A stretch of DNA of 64,000 bases from Pseudomonas sp. ADAK18 (GCF_012935695.1 NZ_CP052859.1:6365001-6429000), one strand, 5' to 3'; counted from the first letter of the stretch, positions 1 through 10,736 are shown. The notes: generated by a model not told the origin, from the sequence alone. Numbers and translations: made by a program.

Positions 1-18
1 ATGAGTTTGGCTCTATTC

Positions 19-150
19 TGTGGCGAGCGGGCTTGCCCGCGTTGGGCTGCGCAGCAGCCCCAATACAAACACTGCATTTCTCCAGACAGGACTCAATGGC
101 TGACTTCAGGGCCGCTTCGCGCCCCAACGCGGGCAAGCCCGCTCGCCACA
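19..150. repeat. REP doublet, GTGGCGAGCGGG family
   Basis: Two inverted REP copies (TGTGGCGAGCGGGCTTGCCC at the left, its reverse complement ending at 150) flank a short spacer with a secondary GGGCTGCGCAGCAGCCC palindrome. This is the arrangement of a Pseudomonas REPIN. It lies downstream of ureB, in the gap where ureC would be expected further left. The gap holds no other gene that I can see. Confidence 0.85.
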
Positions 151-178
151 CAAAGCCCGTCCACTACAGGGATCTGTC

Positions 179-1544
<1,366 letters not shown>

Positions 1545-1553
1545 GGCCAGGCC

Positions 1554-1856
1554 TCAGGCGATGGGTTGGTGGACGGTGACCAGTTTGGTGCCGTCGGGGA
1601 AGGTGGCTTCCACCTGGATGTCCGGGATCATTTCCGGGATGCCTTCCATCACTTGCTCGCGGCTGAGCAGAGTGGTGCCGTAGTGCATCAGCTCGGCCAC
1701 GGTGCGGCCGTCACGGGCGCCTTCCATCAGCGCGGCGCAGATGTAGGCGATGGTCTCCGGGTAATTGAGCTTCACACCGCGTGCCAATCGCCGCTCGGCC
1801 ACCAGGCCTGCGGTGAAGATCAGCAGTTTGTCTTTTTCTCGTGGGGTCAGGTCCAT
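1554..1856 (-). CDS. ureA: Urease subunit gamma
   Basis: 100 aa, the exact family length. [20 protein letters not shown] at the start and the segment [21 protein letters not shown] are strongly conserved in UreA. It is the smallest structural subunit of cytoplasmic urease. Downstream on the same strand come two acetyltransferase genes and ureB. Upstream, 178 bases containing a REP doublet separate it from ureD. Confidence 0.97.
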   Translation of the reverse strand: MDLTPREKDKLLIFTAGLVAERRLARGVKLNYPETIAYICAALMEGARDGRTVAELMHYGTTLLSREQVMEGIPEMIPDIQVEATFPDGTKLVTVHQPIA

Positions 1857-1920
1857 CGTTCAAGGTCCGCCATAAAAAACATTCTTAAAAACAATGAAGC
1901 TCCAATATGGGAGTGAGCTT

Positions 1921-2012
1921 GTGTGGGAGCGGGCTTGCTCGCGAAAGCGGTGGGCCAGCCAAACATTTGGCGACTGACACTACGCCTTCGCGAGCAAGCC
2001 CGCTCCCACACA
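1921..2012. repeat. REP doublet, GTGGGAGCGGGC family
   Basis: GTGTGGGAGCGGGCTTGCTC and its reverse complement, ending CGCTCCCACAC, face each other across about 50 bases in the ureD-ureA gap. An outlying partial copy (AAGCCCGCTC) follows. The element sits inside the urease operon and could form a strong mRNA hairpin. Confidence 0.85.
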
Positions 2013-2034
2013 AGCCCGCTCTACATTTGGATCT

Positions 2035-2874
2035 TCATGTGCTCCAGATTCTGGGTGAAACTGCTTCACGCCCCAGCATCGCTGGGCGCAGCAGACGCCA
2101 TAAATCAATCAACCAACCGCGCGCCAGCAGTGCTTCGCTGGCCAGGCAGCGTGCCACCAGCAGGCCGGGTAGTTGGGTCAGGTCGCCGCGCACCGCATGG
2201 GGCAGGGAGCGACACTGCTCCAGCAACTCACTGGCGATATCACCGGTCACCAGCAAGGTCGCAAATACCGGTTGCCCGTCCAGGCCAATCGGCGAGTCGA
2301 GCAACCCATCGGCGCCCACAATGCGCTGGCGTTCATGCCAAATCAACTGGCCGTCGCGGCGTATATCCAGGGCTGACTGGAAGTGCCCGAGGTCGAAGCG
2401 CTCACCACTGGCCGGGCGTCCCAGGGCTACTACGTCCCAGTAAAACAGCCGGGCATCGCCTTCAAGGTCAATGCGGGTACTGAGTTCAGCCTGGGCAGCG
2501 CTGAACACGATGGTTTCCTGGGGCAGCCACTCCAGGGTGGCGCCGGCTTTCACGGTCAATTCCACCCGCTGATAGGCCGGCCCGCCCGCGCGGTACCACT
2601 TGGCTGCACCCGGGCTGGTCAACTGCGCCCAAGCACCTTCAGCGACATCCACATTGATATTCAGACGGTCACCGCCGGCAATCCCGCCCGGTGGGTGGAC
2701 GATGATGTGCTGGCACACCTCGGGGCCTTCGGCATACAGGTGTTTTTGCACCCGCAGCGGGCCCAAGTGGCGGCGCAGGACCGGGCGTGTGGTGTCGCCA
2801 AAACGGGCGTAGCCGAGCTCCAGTTCGGCATGCCAACTGGGGGTGAACAGGGCGGTTGCGGCAGGCAGGGTCAT
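2035..2874 (-). CDS. ureD: Urease accessory protein UreD
   Basis: 279 aa, normal for UreD. Recognisable blocks are [36 protein letters not shown], the [10 protein letters not shown] motif and [11 protein letters not shown]. UreD forms the UreDFG complex that docks on apo-urease and delivers nickel with UreE. It is encoded 30 bases downstream of urtE and upstream of ureA on the same strand, so import and hydrolysis genes probably share one transcription unit. The other accessory genes (ureE, F, G) are not in the window. Confidence 0.95.
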   Translation of the reverse strand: MTLPAATALFTPSWHAELELGYARFGDTTRPVLRRHLGPLRVQKHLYAEGPEVCQHIIVHPPGGIAGGDRLNINVDVAEGAWAQLTSPGAAKWYRAGGPAYQRVELTVKAGATLEWLPQETIVFSAAQAELSTRIDLEGDARLFYWDVVALGRPASGERFDLGHFQSALDIRRDGQLIWHERQRIVGADGLLDSPIGLDGQPVFATLLVTGDIASELLEQCRSLPHAVRGDLTQLPGLLVARCLASEALLARGWLIDLWRLLRPAMLGREAVSPRIWST

Positions 2875-2904
2875 GGTCAGTGCTTATCGTTAGGACGCTA
2901 CAGA

Positions 2905-3603
2905 TTAGATCGTAACGAGCCCGCGCACACCCTCACTTTCCATATTTTCTCCACGGCCTTGCTGGACTATTTCACCCCGGGACATCACCAGGTACTGGTC
3001 GGCCAGTTCGGCAGCGAAATCGTAGAACTGCTCCACCAGCAAGATCGCCATATCACCGCGTGCCGCGAGCTTCTTGATCACCGCGCCTATCTCCTTGATC
3101 ACCGACGGCTGAATGCCTTCGGTGGGTTCGTCGAGAATCAGCAGCCGTGGGCGGCTGGCCAGGGCCCTGCCGATCGCCAACTGCTGTTGCTGGCCGCCGG
3201 ACAAGTCGCCGCCACGGCGTTGCTTCATCTGCAGCAGCACCGGGAACAGTTCGTAGATAAAGGCCGGGACTTCCTTGGCTTCGGAGCCGGGGAAGCGGGA
3301 CAGGCCCATCAACAGGTTCTCCTCTACCGTCAGCCGCCCGAAAATCTCCCGGCCTTGGGGCACATAGGCGATCCCAGCGTGGACGCGCTGGTGTGGTTTG
3401 AAACCGGTGATGGCCTTTCCTTCCCAGTTCACCACGCCTTCCTTGGCCGGCAACAAGCCCATCAGGCATTTGAGCAAGGTGGTCTTGCCCACGCCGTTGC
3501 GGCCCAGCAGGCAGGTGACTTCACCGACTTTTACGTCGAACGAAAGGCCCCGCAAGATGTGGCTGCCGCCGTAGTACTGGTGCAGTTTGTCGACTTGCAG
3601 CAT
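2905..3603 (-). CDS. urtE: Urea ABC transporter ATP-binding subunit UrtE
   Basis: 232 aa from MLQVDKLHQYYGGSHIL. The open frame extends further upstream, but those residues come from translated REP sequence, and GAGGAGAA sits before this ATG. It shows Walker A (LLGRNGVGKTTLLK), signature LSGGQQQQLAI and Walker B (LLILDEPTEGI), with the C-terminal branched-chain-type tail. It is one of the two ATPases of the high-affinity urea importer. A REP doublet separates it from urtD; ureD follows. Confidence 0.95.
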   Translation of the reverse strand: MLQVDKLHQYYGGSHILRGLSFDVKVGEVTCLLGRNGVGKTTLLKCLMGLLPAKEGVVNWEGKAITGFKPHQRVHAGIAYVPQGREIFGRLTVEENLLMGLSRFPGSEAKEVPAFIYELFPVLLQMKQRRGGDLSGGQQQQLAIGRALASRPRLLILDEPTEGIQPSVIKEIGAVIKKLAARGDMAILLVEQFYDFAAELADQYLVMSRGEIVQQGRGENMESEGVRGLVTI

Positions 3604-3626
3604 GTTCAAATTCTCCTCAATTCCCT

Positions 3627-3713
3627 TGTGGGAGCTGGCTTGCCTGCGATGCAGACGACTCGGTCTATCAGTAGCACCGAGTTGATGCCATCGCAGGCAA
3701 GCCAGCTCCCACA
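3627..3713. repeat. REP doublet, GTGGGAGCTGGC family
   Basis: TGTGGGAGCTGGCTTGCCTG and its inverted copy, ending CCAGCTCCCACA, lie in the 130-base gap between urtD and urtE. They form a long potential hairpin inside the operon. Confidence 0.85.
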
Positions 3714-3733
3714 TAAAGCAGTCGGTGTCACGC

Positions 3734-4594
3734 CTAGCGACCGAGGTAAACCTCAATCACCCGCTCATTTTCCTGCACCTGTTCCAATGACCCTTCGGCC
3801 AGCACGCTGCCCTGGTGCAGTACGGTCACGTGGTCGGCAATCGAACCGACGAACCCCATGTCGTGTTCCACCACCATCAGCGAGTGCTTGCCCGACAGGC
3901 GCTTGAACAGTTCGGCGGTGAATTCGGTTTCGGCGTCGGTCATGCCGGCCACCGGTTCGTCGAGCAGCAACAGTTGCGGGTCTTGCATCAGCAGCATGCC
4001 GATTTCCAGGAACTGCTTCTGGCCGTGGGACAACAAGCCGGCCGGGCGATTGACAGAGGCAGTGAGGCGGATGGTGTCGAGCACTTCGCTGATACGGTCC
4101 TTCTGCTCACCGCTCAGGCGCGCCCGCAGGCTGGCCCATACCGACTTGTCAGTCTTCTGCGCCAGCTCCAGGTTTTCAAACACGCTCAAGGCTTCAAATA
4201 CCGTGGGTTTCTGGAACTTGCGCCCGATCCCGGCCTGGGCAATCTGCACTTCGCTCATGCTCGTCAGGTCCAGGGTTTCGCCGAACCAGGCTTTGCCGTG
4301 GCTGGGCCGGGTCTTGCCGGTGATCACGTCCATCAGCGTGGTCTTGCCCGCGCCGTTGGGGCCGATGATGCAGCGCAGTTCGCCGACGCCGATGTACAGG
4401 TTCAGGTCGTTAAGGGCCTTGAAGCCGTCGAAGCTGACGCTGATGTCTTCCAGGGTCAGGATGGTGCCGTGGCGGGTATTGAGGCCCTTGCCGGCAGCTT
4501 GGCCAAGACCAATGGCGTCGCGGCTGCTACCGGCATCTTTATTGGGTTCAAGGATCGGTTCGAGCATGAATTCTGCCGTTGCTGTGATTCTCAT
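3734..4594 (-). CDS. urtD: Urea ABC transporter ATP-binding subunit UrtD
   Basis: 286 aa from MRITATAEFMLEPILEPN. This start overlaps the urtC stop by 4 bases; the longer open frame reads back into urtC. Walker A is IIGPNGAGKTTLMD, the signature is the LSHGQKQFLEIGMLLM variant usual for UrtD, and Walker B is LLLLDEPVAGM. A roughly 40-residue N-terminal extension precedes the ABC domain. It partners UrtE beneath the UrtBC membrane pair. Confidence 0.95.
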   Translation of the reverse strand: MRITATAEFMLEPILEPNKDAGSSRDAIGLGQAAGKGLNTRHGTILTLEDISVSFDGFKALNDLNLYIGVGELRCIIGPNGAGKTTLMDVITGKTRPSHGKAWFGETLDLTSMSEVQIAQAGIGRKFQKPTVFEALSVFENLELAQKTDKSVWASLRARLSGEQKDRISEVLDTIRLTASVNRPAGLLSHGQKQFLEIGMLLMQDPQLLLLDEPVAGMTDAETEFTAELFKRLSGKHSLMVVEHDMGFVGSIADHVTVLHQGSVLAEGSLEQVQENERVIEVYLGR

Positions 4595-5670
4595 TGGTCG
4601 CCCCTTTTCTTCAGCAGGCCGATGATGCCCTTGGGCAGGTACAGGGTGACGATGATGAACAGCGCCCCAAGGAAGAACAGCCAGTACTCGGGAAATGCCA
4701 CGGTGAACCAGCTCTTCATCCCGTTGACCACACCGGCACCCAGCAGCGGCCCGATCAGCGTGCCGCGCCCGCCGAGTGCCACCCACACGGCGGCTTCGAT
4801 GGAGTTGGTGGGCGACATTTCGCTGGGGTTGATGATCCCCACTTGCGGCACATACAGCGCGCCCGCCAGACCACACAGCACGGCGCTCAATACCCAGACA
4901 AACAGCTTGAAACCGCGCGGGTCGTAACCGCAGAACATCAGGCGGTTTTCGGCATCGCGCAGCGCCGTCAGCACCCGGCCGAACTTGCTTTGCGCCAGGC
5001 GCCAGCCGATGTACAAACTCGCCACCAGCAACAGTACCGTGGCGACAAACAACACTGCCCGCGTCCCAGGTTCGGTGATGCCAAACCCGAGAATGCTGCG
5101 GAAATTGGTAAAGCCGTTGTTGCCGCCAAAACCGGTTTCGTTACGGAAGAACAACAGCATCCCGGCGAAGGTCAGGGCTTGGGTCATGATCGAGAAATAC
5201 ACGCCCTTGATCCGTGAACGGAAGGCGAAGAAACCGAACACCAAGGCCAGCAAGCCTGGCGCCAAGACCACCAGGCACATGGCCCAGAGGAAGTGATTGG
5301 TGCCGACCCAATACCATGGCAGTTCGGTCCACGACAGGAACGTCATGAACGCCGGCAGTTCATCGCCGGAGGCCTGGCGCATCAGGTACATGCCCATCGC
5401 ATAACCGCCGAGGGCGAAGAACAAACCGTGACCCAGGGACAACATCCCGGCGTAACCCCACACCAGGTCCAATGCCAGGGCGACGATCGCGTAGCAGAGA
5501 ATCTTGCCCACCAGGGTCAAGGTGTAGGCCGAGACGTGCAGCGGGTTGTCCGGCGACAGCAGGGAAAACAGCGGCATGGCCAGCAGCAGGATCAGGATCA
5601 CTGCGCCGACCGCAATCGTCACCTTGGGTCCGGCTTTTTGTGTGGCTGTCAGCATCAATGGCTGGTTCAT
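4591..5670 (-). CDS. urtC: Urea ABC transporter permease UrtC
   Basis: 359 aa with about ten hydrophobic segments. The segments GYAGMLSLGHGLFFALGGYA and LRDAENRLMFCGYDPRGFKL are typical of LivM/UrtC permeases. It forms the inner-membrane channel with UrtB. Its ATG overlaps the urtB stop (TGATG) and its stop overlaps urtD. Confidence 0.96.
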   Translation of the reverse strand: MNQPLMLTATQKAGPKVTIAVGAVILILLLAMPLFSLLSPDNPLHVSAYTLTLVGKILCYAIVALALDLVWGYAGMLSLGHGLFFALGGYAMGMYLMRQASGDELPAFMTFLSWTELPWYWVGTNHFLWAMCLVVLAPGLLALVFGFFAFRSRIKGVYFSIMTQALTFAGMLLFFRNETGFGGNNGFTNFRSILGFGITEPGTRAVLFVATVLLLVASLYIGWRLAQSKFGRVLTALRDAENRLMFCGYDPRGFKLFVWVLSAVLCGLAGALYVPQVGIINPSEMSPTNSIEAAVWVALGGRGTLIGPLLGAGVVNGMKSWFTVAFPEYWLFFLGALFIIVTLYLPKGIIGLLKKRGDQ

Positions 5671-7172
5671 CAGTCGATCACCCGTCCTTTCAGTGCGAAG
5701 AGTCCTTGCGGGCGTTTCTGGATAAACAGAATGATCAGCGCGAGGATCAGGATCTTGCCGAGCACGGCACCGATCTGCGGTTCAAGAATCTTGTTGGCGA
5801 TCCCCAGGCCGAAGGCAGCCATGACGCTGCCGGCCAACTGGCCGACGCCGCCGAGCACCACCACCAGGAACGAATCGATGATGTAGCTCTGGCCCAGGTC
5901 CGGGCCGACGTTGCCGACCTGACTCAAGGCCACACCGCCCAGCCCGGCGATACCGGAACCGAGGCCAAAGGCGAGCATGTCGACACGCCCGGTGGGTACA
6001 CCGCAGCAGGCCGCCATGTTGCGGTTTTGGGTCACGGCGCGCACGTTGAGGCCCAGGCGGGTCTTGTTCAGCAACAGCCAGGTCAGCACCACCACAAACA
6101 GCGCGAAGGCGATGATCACGATGCGGTTGTACGGCAGCACCAGGTTTGGCAGCACTTGGATCCCGCCCGACAGCCAGGCCGGGTTGGCCACTTCGACGTT
6201 CTGCGCACCGAACACCAGGCGCACCAACTGGATCAGCATCAGGCTGATGCCCCAGGTGGCGAGCAGGGTTTCCAGCGGGCGGCCGTAGAGGTGGCGAATC
6301 ACCGTGCGCTCCAGAGCCATGCCGATACCGGCGGTGACGAAAAACGCTACCGGCAGCGCGATCAGGGGATAGAACTCGATGGCTTGCGGCACGTAGCGCT
6401 GCATCAGCAACTGCACCACATAGGTGGAGTAGGCGCCGAGCATCAGCATCTCGCCGTGGGCCATGTTGATCACGCCGAGCAAGCCGAAAGTGATCGCCAG
6501 ACCGAGAGCGGCAAGTAGCAGGATCGAACCCAGGGACATGCCGCTGAATGCCTGGCCGAGAATTTCGCCCACCATCAGTTTGCGTTTGACCTGGGCCAGG
6601 CTGGTTTCGGCGGCGGTGTGTACGGCGGCGTCCGCTTCGACGCCTGGCGCGAGCAAGGCTTCAAGGCGGGTACGGGCCAACGGGTCACCGGTGCCGCCGA
6701 GCAATCGTACGGCGGCCAGGCGTATGGCCGGGTCGGTGTCCACCAATTGCAGGTTGGCCAGGGCCAGGCTGAGAGCGGTGTGAACGCCTTCGTTGGTTTC
6801 GGCGGCCACTTGCTGGTCGAGGAATTTCAGTTGCGCGGGTTGCGCGCTTTTTTGCAGTTGTTGCGCGGCCGCCAGGCGTATTTTGGGATCGGCAGCGAGC
6901 AACTGTTGGCTGGCTTGCACATTGTCGATCAGACCGCGCAGGCGGTTGTTCAGGCGTACGGTTTTGGTTTCGCCGTTGACCGTGAGTTGGCCTTGTTGCA
7001 GCGCGTTGACCAGCTCGATGCGGGCCGGGTCGGGCTGGGCGGCCCAGTCCTGGAGCAGCTTGGCTTGTTGCATCGGATTGGCGTTGATGAAGTCTTCGGC
7101 GTCGCCGGCGTGTGCGGCGAAAGGCAGCACAAGCAGGATGGCCAGGATGAAGCGGTGGAGGGCAGTGGGCAT
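5670..7172 (-). CDS. urtB: Urea ABC transporter permease UrtB
   Basis: 500 aa from MPTALHRFILAILLVLPFAA, a cleavable-looking signal ending AHA-GDAED. About 200 residues of periplasmic alpha-helical repeats (ALALANLQLVDTDPAIRLAA) follow, then a LivH-type permease domain with GVINMAHGEMLMLGAYSTYV. This long N-terminal region distinguishes UrtB from ordinary LivH. The open frame can be extended upstream into the REP between urtA and urtB, but the signal peptide fixes the start. Confidence 0.95.
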   Translation of the reverse strand: MPTALHRFILAILLVLPFAAHAGDAEDFINANPMQQAKLLQDWAAQPDPARIELVNALQQGQLTVNGETKTVRLNNRLRGLIDNVQASQQLLAADPKIRLAAAQQLQKSAQPAQLKFLDQQVAAETNEGVHTALSLALANLQLVDTDPAIRLAAVRLLGGTGDPLARTRLEALLAPGVEADAAVHTAAETSLAQVKRKLMVGEILGQAFSGMSLGSILLLAALGLAITFGLLGVINMAHGEMLMLGAYSTYVVQLLMQRYVPQAIEFYPLIALPVAFFVTAGIGMALERTVIRHLYGRPLETLLATWGISLMLIQLVRLVFGAQNVEVANPAWLSGGIQVLPNLVLPYNRIVIIAFALFVVVLTWLLLNKTRLGLNVRAVTQNRNMAACCGVPTGRVDMLAFGLGSGIAGLGGVALSQVGNVGPDLGQSYIIDSFLVVVLGGVGQLAGSVMAAFGLGIANKILEPQIGAVLGKILILALIILFIQKRPQGLFALKGRVID

Positions 7173-7195
7173 ATTTTTGGGCCTTGCACGGACAA

Positions 7196-7283
7196 TGTGG
7201 GAGCCGGGCTTGCCCGCGATGGCATCACCGCGGTGCGACAGTTGCACCGCGTCGCCTGCATCGCAGGCAAGCCAGCTCCCACA
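7196..7283. repeat. REP doublet between urtA and urtB
   Basis: TGTGGGAGCCGGGCTTGCCC and an inverted partner, ending CCAGCTCCCACA, lie 24 bases upstream of the urtB ATG and 49 bases downstream of the urtA stop. The two arms differ slightly (CCGGGC against CTGGC), so the doublet mixes two REP variants. Confidence 0.82.
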
Positions 7284-7331
7284 GGGTTTGTGTCGGCTCC
7301 AGATTTTGGGCTTGGTGCCGACACCCCTGGA

Positions 7332-8597
7332 TCAGTTGCTCTTCACCGCATAATCCGGCTTCTTGTCATTCCCCGGAATGTACGGGCTCCACGGCTGGGC
7401 GCGGATCGGCCCTTCGGTCTGCCACACCACCGAGAACTGCCCATCCGCCTGGATCTCGCCGATCATCACCGGCTTGTGCAGGTGGTGGTTGGTCTTGTCC
7501 ATGGTCAGGGTGTAGCCCGACGGCGCGGCGAAGGTCTGGCCGGCGAGGGCTTCGCGGACCTTGTCGACGTCAGTGGACTTGGCTTTTTCCGCCGCTTGCG
7601 CCCACATATGGATGCCCACATAAGTGGCTTCCATCGGGTCGTTGGTCACGGCTTTATCCGCGCCCGGCAGGTTGTGTTTCTTGGCGTAGGCTTTCCAGTC
7701 CGCGACGAATTTCTTGTTCACCGGGTTCTCTACCGACTGGAAGTAGTTCCACGCCGCCAGGTTGCCCACCAGTGGCTTGGTGTCGATGCCGCGCAGCTCT
7801 TCTTCACCTACGGAGAAGGCCACAACGGGAACATCGGTGGCCTTCAGGCCCTGGTTGGCCAGTTCTTTATAGAACGGCACGTTGGAGTCGCCATTCACGG
7901 TGGAGATCACCGCCGTCTTGCCGCCTGCGGAGAACTTTTTGATGTTGGCCACGATGGTCTGGTAATCGCTATGACCGAACGGGGTGTAGACCTCTTCGAT
8001 GTCCTTGTCGGCCACGCCTTTGGAGTGCAGGAACGAGCGCAAAATCTTGTTGGTGGTGCGCGGGTACACATAGTCGGTGCCCAAGAGGAAGAAGCGCTTG
8101 GCGCTGCCACCTTCTTCGCTCATCAGGTATTCCACCGCAGGAATCGCCTGCTGGTTGGGCGCGGCACCGGTGTAGAACACGTTGGGCGACATCTCTTCGC
8201 CTTCATATTGCACGGGATAGAACAGCAGGCCATTGAGTTCTTCAAACACCGGCAGCACCGATTTACGCGACACCGACGTCCAGCAGCCAAACACCACGGC
8301 GACCTTGTCCTGAGTCAGCAACTGCCGGCCTTTTTCGGCAAACAGCGGCCAGTTCGATGCAGGGTCCACCACCACCGGTTCCAGCATCTTGCCGTTCACA
8401 CCACCCTTGGCGTTGATCTCGTCGATGGTCATCAACGCCATGTCTTTGAGCGACGTTTCGGAGATGGCCATCGTGCCGGACAGCGAGTGCAGGATGCCGA
8501 CCTTAATGGTCTCGGCGGCCTGGACGGTCCAGGTCAGGCCCATGGCGGCAATGGATGCCGACAGAGTGAAAGCCTTGATCAAACTGCGACGCTTCAT
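7332..8597 (-). CDS. urtA: Urea ABC transporter substrate-binding protein UrtA
   Basis: 421 aa from MKRRSLIKAFTLSASIAAMG, a twin-arginine-like or Sec signal ending VQA-AETIKVG. Family marks are VGILHSLSGTMAISETSLKD, YPVQYEGEE, TDYVYPRT and the tail WSPYIPGNDKKPDYA. It is a periplasmic binding protein that captures urea for UrtBCDE. GGAGAT lies 7 bases upstream of the ATG. It is the first gene of the urea block and has a sigma-54 promoter 55-69 bases upstream. Confidence 0.97.
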   Translation of the reverse strand: MKRRSLIKAFTLSASIAAMGLTWTVQAAETIKVGILHSLSGTMAISETSLKDMALMTIDEINAKGGVNGKMLEPVVVDPASNWPLFAEKGRQLLTQDKVAVVFGCWTSVSRKSVLPVFEELNGLLFYPVQYEGEEMSPNVFYTGAAPNQQAIPAVEYLMSEEGGSAKRFFLLGTDYVYPRTTNKILRSFLHSKGVADKDIEEVYTPFGHSDYQTIVANIKKFSAGGKTAVISTVNGDSNVPFYKELANQGLKATDVPVVAFSVGEEELRGIDTKPLVGNLAAWNYFQSVENPVNKKFVADWKAYAKKHNLPGADKAVTNDPMEATYVGIHMWAQAAEKAKSTDVDKVREALAGQTFAAPSGYTLTMDKTNHHLHKPVMIGEIQADGQFSVVWQTEGPIRAQPWSPYIPGNDKKPDYAVKSN

Positions 8598-8651
8598 GGT
8601 GCGATCTCCGTGACTCAACGTTGTTATTGAGGGACAAGTTGAGTGGAGCTT

Positions 8652-8666
8652 TGCAAGCGGTGTGCC
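8652..8666 (-). promoter_or_regulatory. Sigma-54 (RpoN) -24/-12 promoter of urtA
   Basis: Read on the minus strand the sequence is GGCACACCGCTTGCA, matching the TGGCAC-N5-TTGCW consensus at every invariant position, with exactly ten bases between GG and GC. A transcript would begin about 12 bases downstream, giving a leader of about 40 bases before the urtA ATG. This fits nitrogen control (NtrC/RpoN) of urea uptake. Confidence 0.82.
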
Positions 8667-8719
8667 TAGTCGTACAAAGGCAGGAAATGGTCGTTTTACT
8701 TATGGCCTGACAGCATCGA

Positions 8720-8759
8720 TGCACCATGAGCTGGCAGGTTCATAGGGTTGGTGCGCCAA
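8720..8759 (-). promoter_or_regulatory. Possible NtrC enhancer half-sites upstream of urtA
   Basis: TGCACCATGAGCTGGCA (8720-8736) and TTGGTGCGCCAA (8748-8759) each carry a GCACCA or TGGTGC half-site of the NtrC consensus, with imperfect second halves. They lie 55-95 bases upstream of the sigma-54 core, a workable enhancer distance. The call is tentative because neither site is a full palindrome. Confidence 0.35.
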
Positions 8760-8781
8760 GATGCGCTACAACGGGGCGATG

Positions 8782-9792
8782 TCAGCGCTTGCGCATCAGC
8801 CCGATAAAAAACAGCCCGCCGATGGCGGCTGTGGCTACGCCGATGGGCAAGTCTTCCGGTGCGATCAGGGTCCGTGCGGCGACATCGACCCACACCAGGA
8901 ACAGGCTGCCCAGTAACACGCAAACCGGCAGTAACCGGCGGTGTTCAGCGCCCACCAGGCGTCGGGCGATATGCGGCACCATCAGCCCGACAAAGCCGAT
9001 GGAACCGCTGATGGACACCAGCACGCCGGTCATCAGCGAGGCGATCAGGAATACCTTCAGGCGGACATTGCGGGCGTTCAGGCCGAGGGTCACGGCGGTC
9101 TGTTCACCAGCCATCAAGGCGTTCAACGGGCGGGCCATTCCCAGTAGCAACAGCAATCCGAGTAACACGCTGACGGTCGGGATAACCAACAGCTCCCAGC
9201 GTGCCAAACCCAGGCCGCCGAGCATCCAGAACATCACTGCTGACGCCGCCCGATGATCGCCCATGAACAGCAGCAGGTTGGCCACCGCCATCATCACGAA
9301 CGACACCGCCACGCCGCACAGTAGCAGGCGATCACTCTCCAGCCGCCCGTTGCGGCTGGCCACTGCCAACACCACGATCATGCTCAGCAGTGCGCCAATA
9401 AATGCGGCGATGGGCAGGGTCAACAGGCCGACGATCTCGCCCACATGCAACACCACGATCACCGCGCCGAGGGTGGCGCCCGACGTGACGCCCAGCAGGT
9501 GTGGATCAGCCAGCGGGTTACGCGTCACCGCCTGCAACACCGCACCGATGAGCGCCAGCCCGGCGCCCACCAGCGCGCCGAGCAACATGCGTGGCACGCG
9601 AATCAGCCAGACGATATGTTCCTGGCCGACCGTCCAATCCACTTCACCGATCCCGAACGCCTTGTGCAGCAAGATCCGCCACACCACGTCCACCGGCACC
9701 CGCGCCGAGCCGAATCCCAGCGAGACCACGCAGGACACCAGCAACAGTGCGCCAAGGGCACTCAGCAGCAAGGCATAGCGACGGTTGATCAT
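8782..9792 (-). CDS. FecCD/BtuC-type ABC transporter permease
   Basis: 336 aa, with about ten membrane segments and family blocks RVPRMLLGALVGAGLALIGA, TRNPLADPHLLGVTSGA and GSIGFVGLMVPHIARRLVGA. It is an inner-membrane permease of the metal-chelate/cobalamin importer class. Its ATG overlaps the stop of the binding-protein gene. It is the last gene of a three-gene unit (ATPase, binding protein, permease). In PAO1 a comparable unit (PA2912-PA2914, from memory) also adjoins the cob genes and is linked to zinc starvation. The substrate here is therefore probably a zinc chelate, with cobalamin or a siderophore as alternatives. Confidence 0.9.
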   Translation of the reverse strand: MINRRYALLLSALGALLLVSCVVSLGFGSARVPVDVVWRILLHKAFGIGEVDWTVGQEHIVWLIRVPRMLLGALVGAGLALIGAVLQAVTRNPLADPHLLGVTSGATLGAVIVVLHVGEIVGLLTLPIAAFIGALLSMIVVLAVASRNGRLESDRLLLCGVAVSFVMMAVANLLLFMGDHRAASAVMFWMLGGLGLARWELLVIPTVSVLLGLLLLLGMARPLNALMAGEQTAVTLGLNARNVRLKVFLIASLMTGVLVSISGSIGFVGLMVPHIARRLVGAEHRRLLPVCVLLGSLFLVWVDVAARTLIAPEDLPIGVATAAIGGLFFIGLMRKR

Positions 9793-10736
9793 TCGCCGTG
9801 GAACCCTTTGGCCAGGGTTTCAACCGCCAGCACGTTGTCGATGCCCGGCGTGGCCTGCACGTACGGGATGACGATAAAGCGCTGGTTCTTGATGGCGTCC
9901 ACCGATTGCAACGCCGGGTTGTTCAGCAGGAATTGTTCTTTCTGCTCGGCGGTGATTTCGCTGTAGTCGACGATCACGATCACCTGCGGATTGCGCTCCA
10001 CCACGGTTTCCCAGTTGACCCGGGTCCAACTGGATTCCACGTCATCGAGAATGTTGCGCCCGCCGGCGGCGTCGATCAGCGCCTGGGGCATGCCCAGTCG
10101 ACCGGAAGTCATGGCGCGGTCTTCGCCGCTGTCGTAGAGGAACACACGAGGTTTGTCGGCGGGCAGGGTTTTTTGCACCTCGGCAACTTGTTCCTGCATC
10201 TGCGCGATCAGTGCGTTGGCGCGGTCCTGCACGTCGAAGATCTTGCCCAGGTTGCGCAGGTCGTTATAGGTGTCGTCCAGTGTCGCCGCCGGGCGCTTCA
10301 TCACAAATGCGCAGGACTCGGTCAACTCATAGACATTGATGCCCAAGGGTTGCAGGGTTTGCGGGGTCAGGTCGCCACCCACGCGCATGCCGTAATCCCA
10401 ACCGGCGAAAAAGAAATCGACGTTGGCGTTGAGCAGGGTTTCCACGGATGGGTATTTGCTCGCCAGCTCCGGCAAGCCATCGAGGATCTGCGCCATCTCC
10501 GCAGTTACCGACTTCCAGCCGGTGACGCCGCTGTAGCCAGCCATGTGAGATTTCAGCCCCAGGGCAAGCATCATCTGGGTCATGTTGATGTCATGGCTGA
10601 CCGCGTGTTTTGGCGCTTCCTGAAAGGTCACCGTGCGGTTGCAGCTCTGGATCTTCAGCGGGTAATGAGTCGCTTCGCCGAAAGCTTGGGAAGTGCCGAG
10701 CAACAGGGCGACTGACAGCAGGGAGCGCAGGATCAT
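9789..10736 (-). CDS. Periplasmic metal-chelate binding protein (BtuF/FhuD-like)
   Basis: 315 aa with a signal peptide MILRSLLSVALLLGTSQAFG. The helical-backbone cluster A binding fold is suggested by RTVTFQEAPKHAVSHDINMT at the start and by FLYDSGEDRAMTSGRLGMPQ, NPQVIVIVDYSEITAEQKEQ further on. Several His and Met residues near the N terminus (HAVSHDINMTQMM) would suit metal or metallophore binding, though that is inference. It overlaps its neighbours by 4 bases on both sides. Confidence 0.85.
   Translation of the reverse strand: MILRSLLSVALLLGTSQAFGEATHYPLKIQSCNRTVTFQEAPKHAVSHDINMTQMMLALGLKSHMAGYSGVTGWKSVTAEMAQILDGLPELASKYPSVETLLNANVDFFFAGWDYGMRVGGDLTPQTLQPLGINVYELTESCAFVMKRPAATLDDTYNDLRNLGKIFDVQDRANALIAQMQEQVAEVQKTLPADKPRVFLYDSGEDRAMTSGRLGMPQALIDAAGGRNILDDVESSWTRVNWETVVERNPQVIVIVDYSEITAEQKEQFLLNNPALQSVDAIKNQRFIVIPYVQATPGIDNVLAVETLAKGFHGE

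Noticed and set aside
6618..8630. 670-aa plus-strand frame opposite urtA and urtB
   Set aside because: Antisense to two clear transporter genes and the REP between them; composition is that of a shadow frame.
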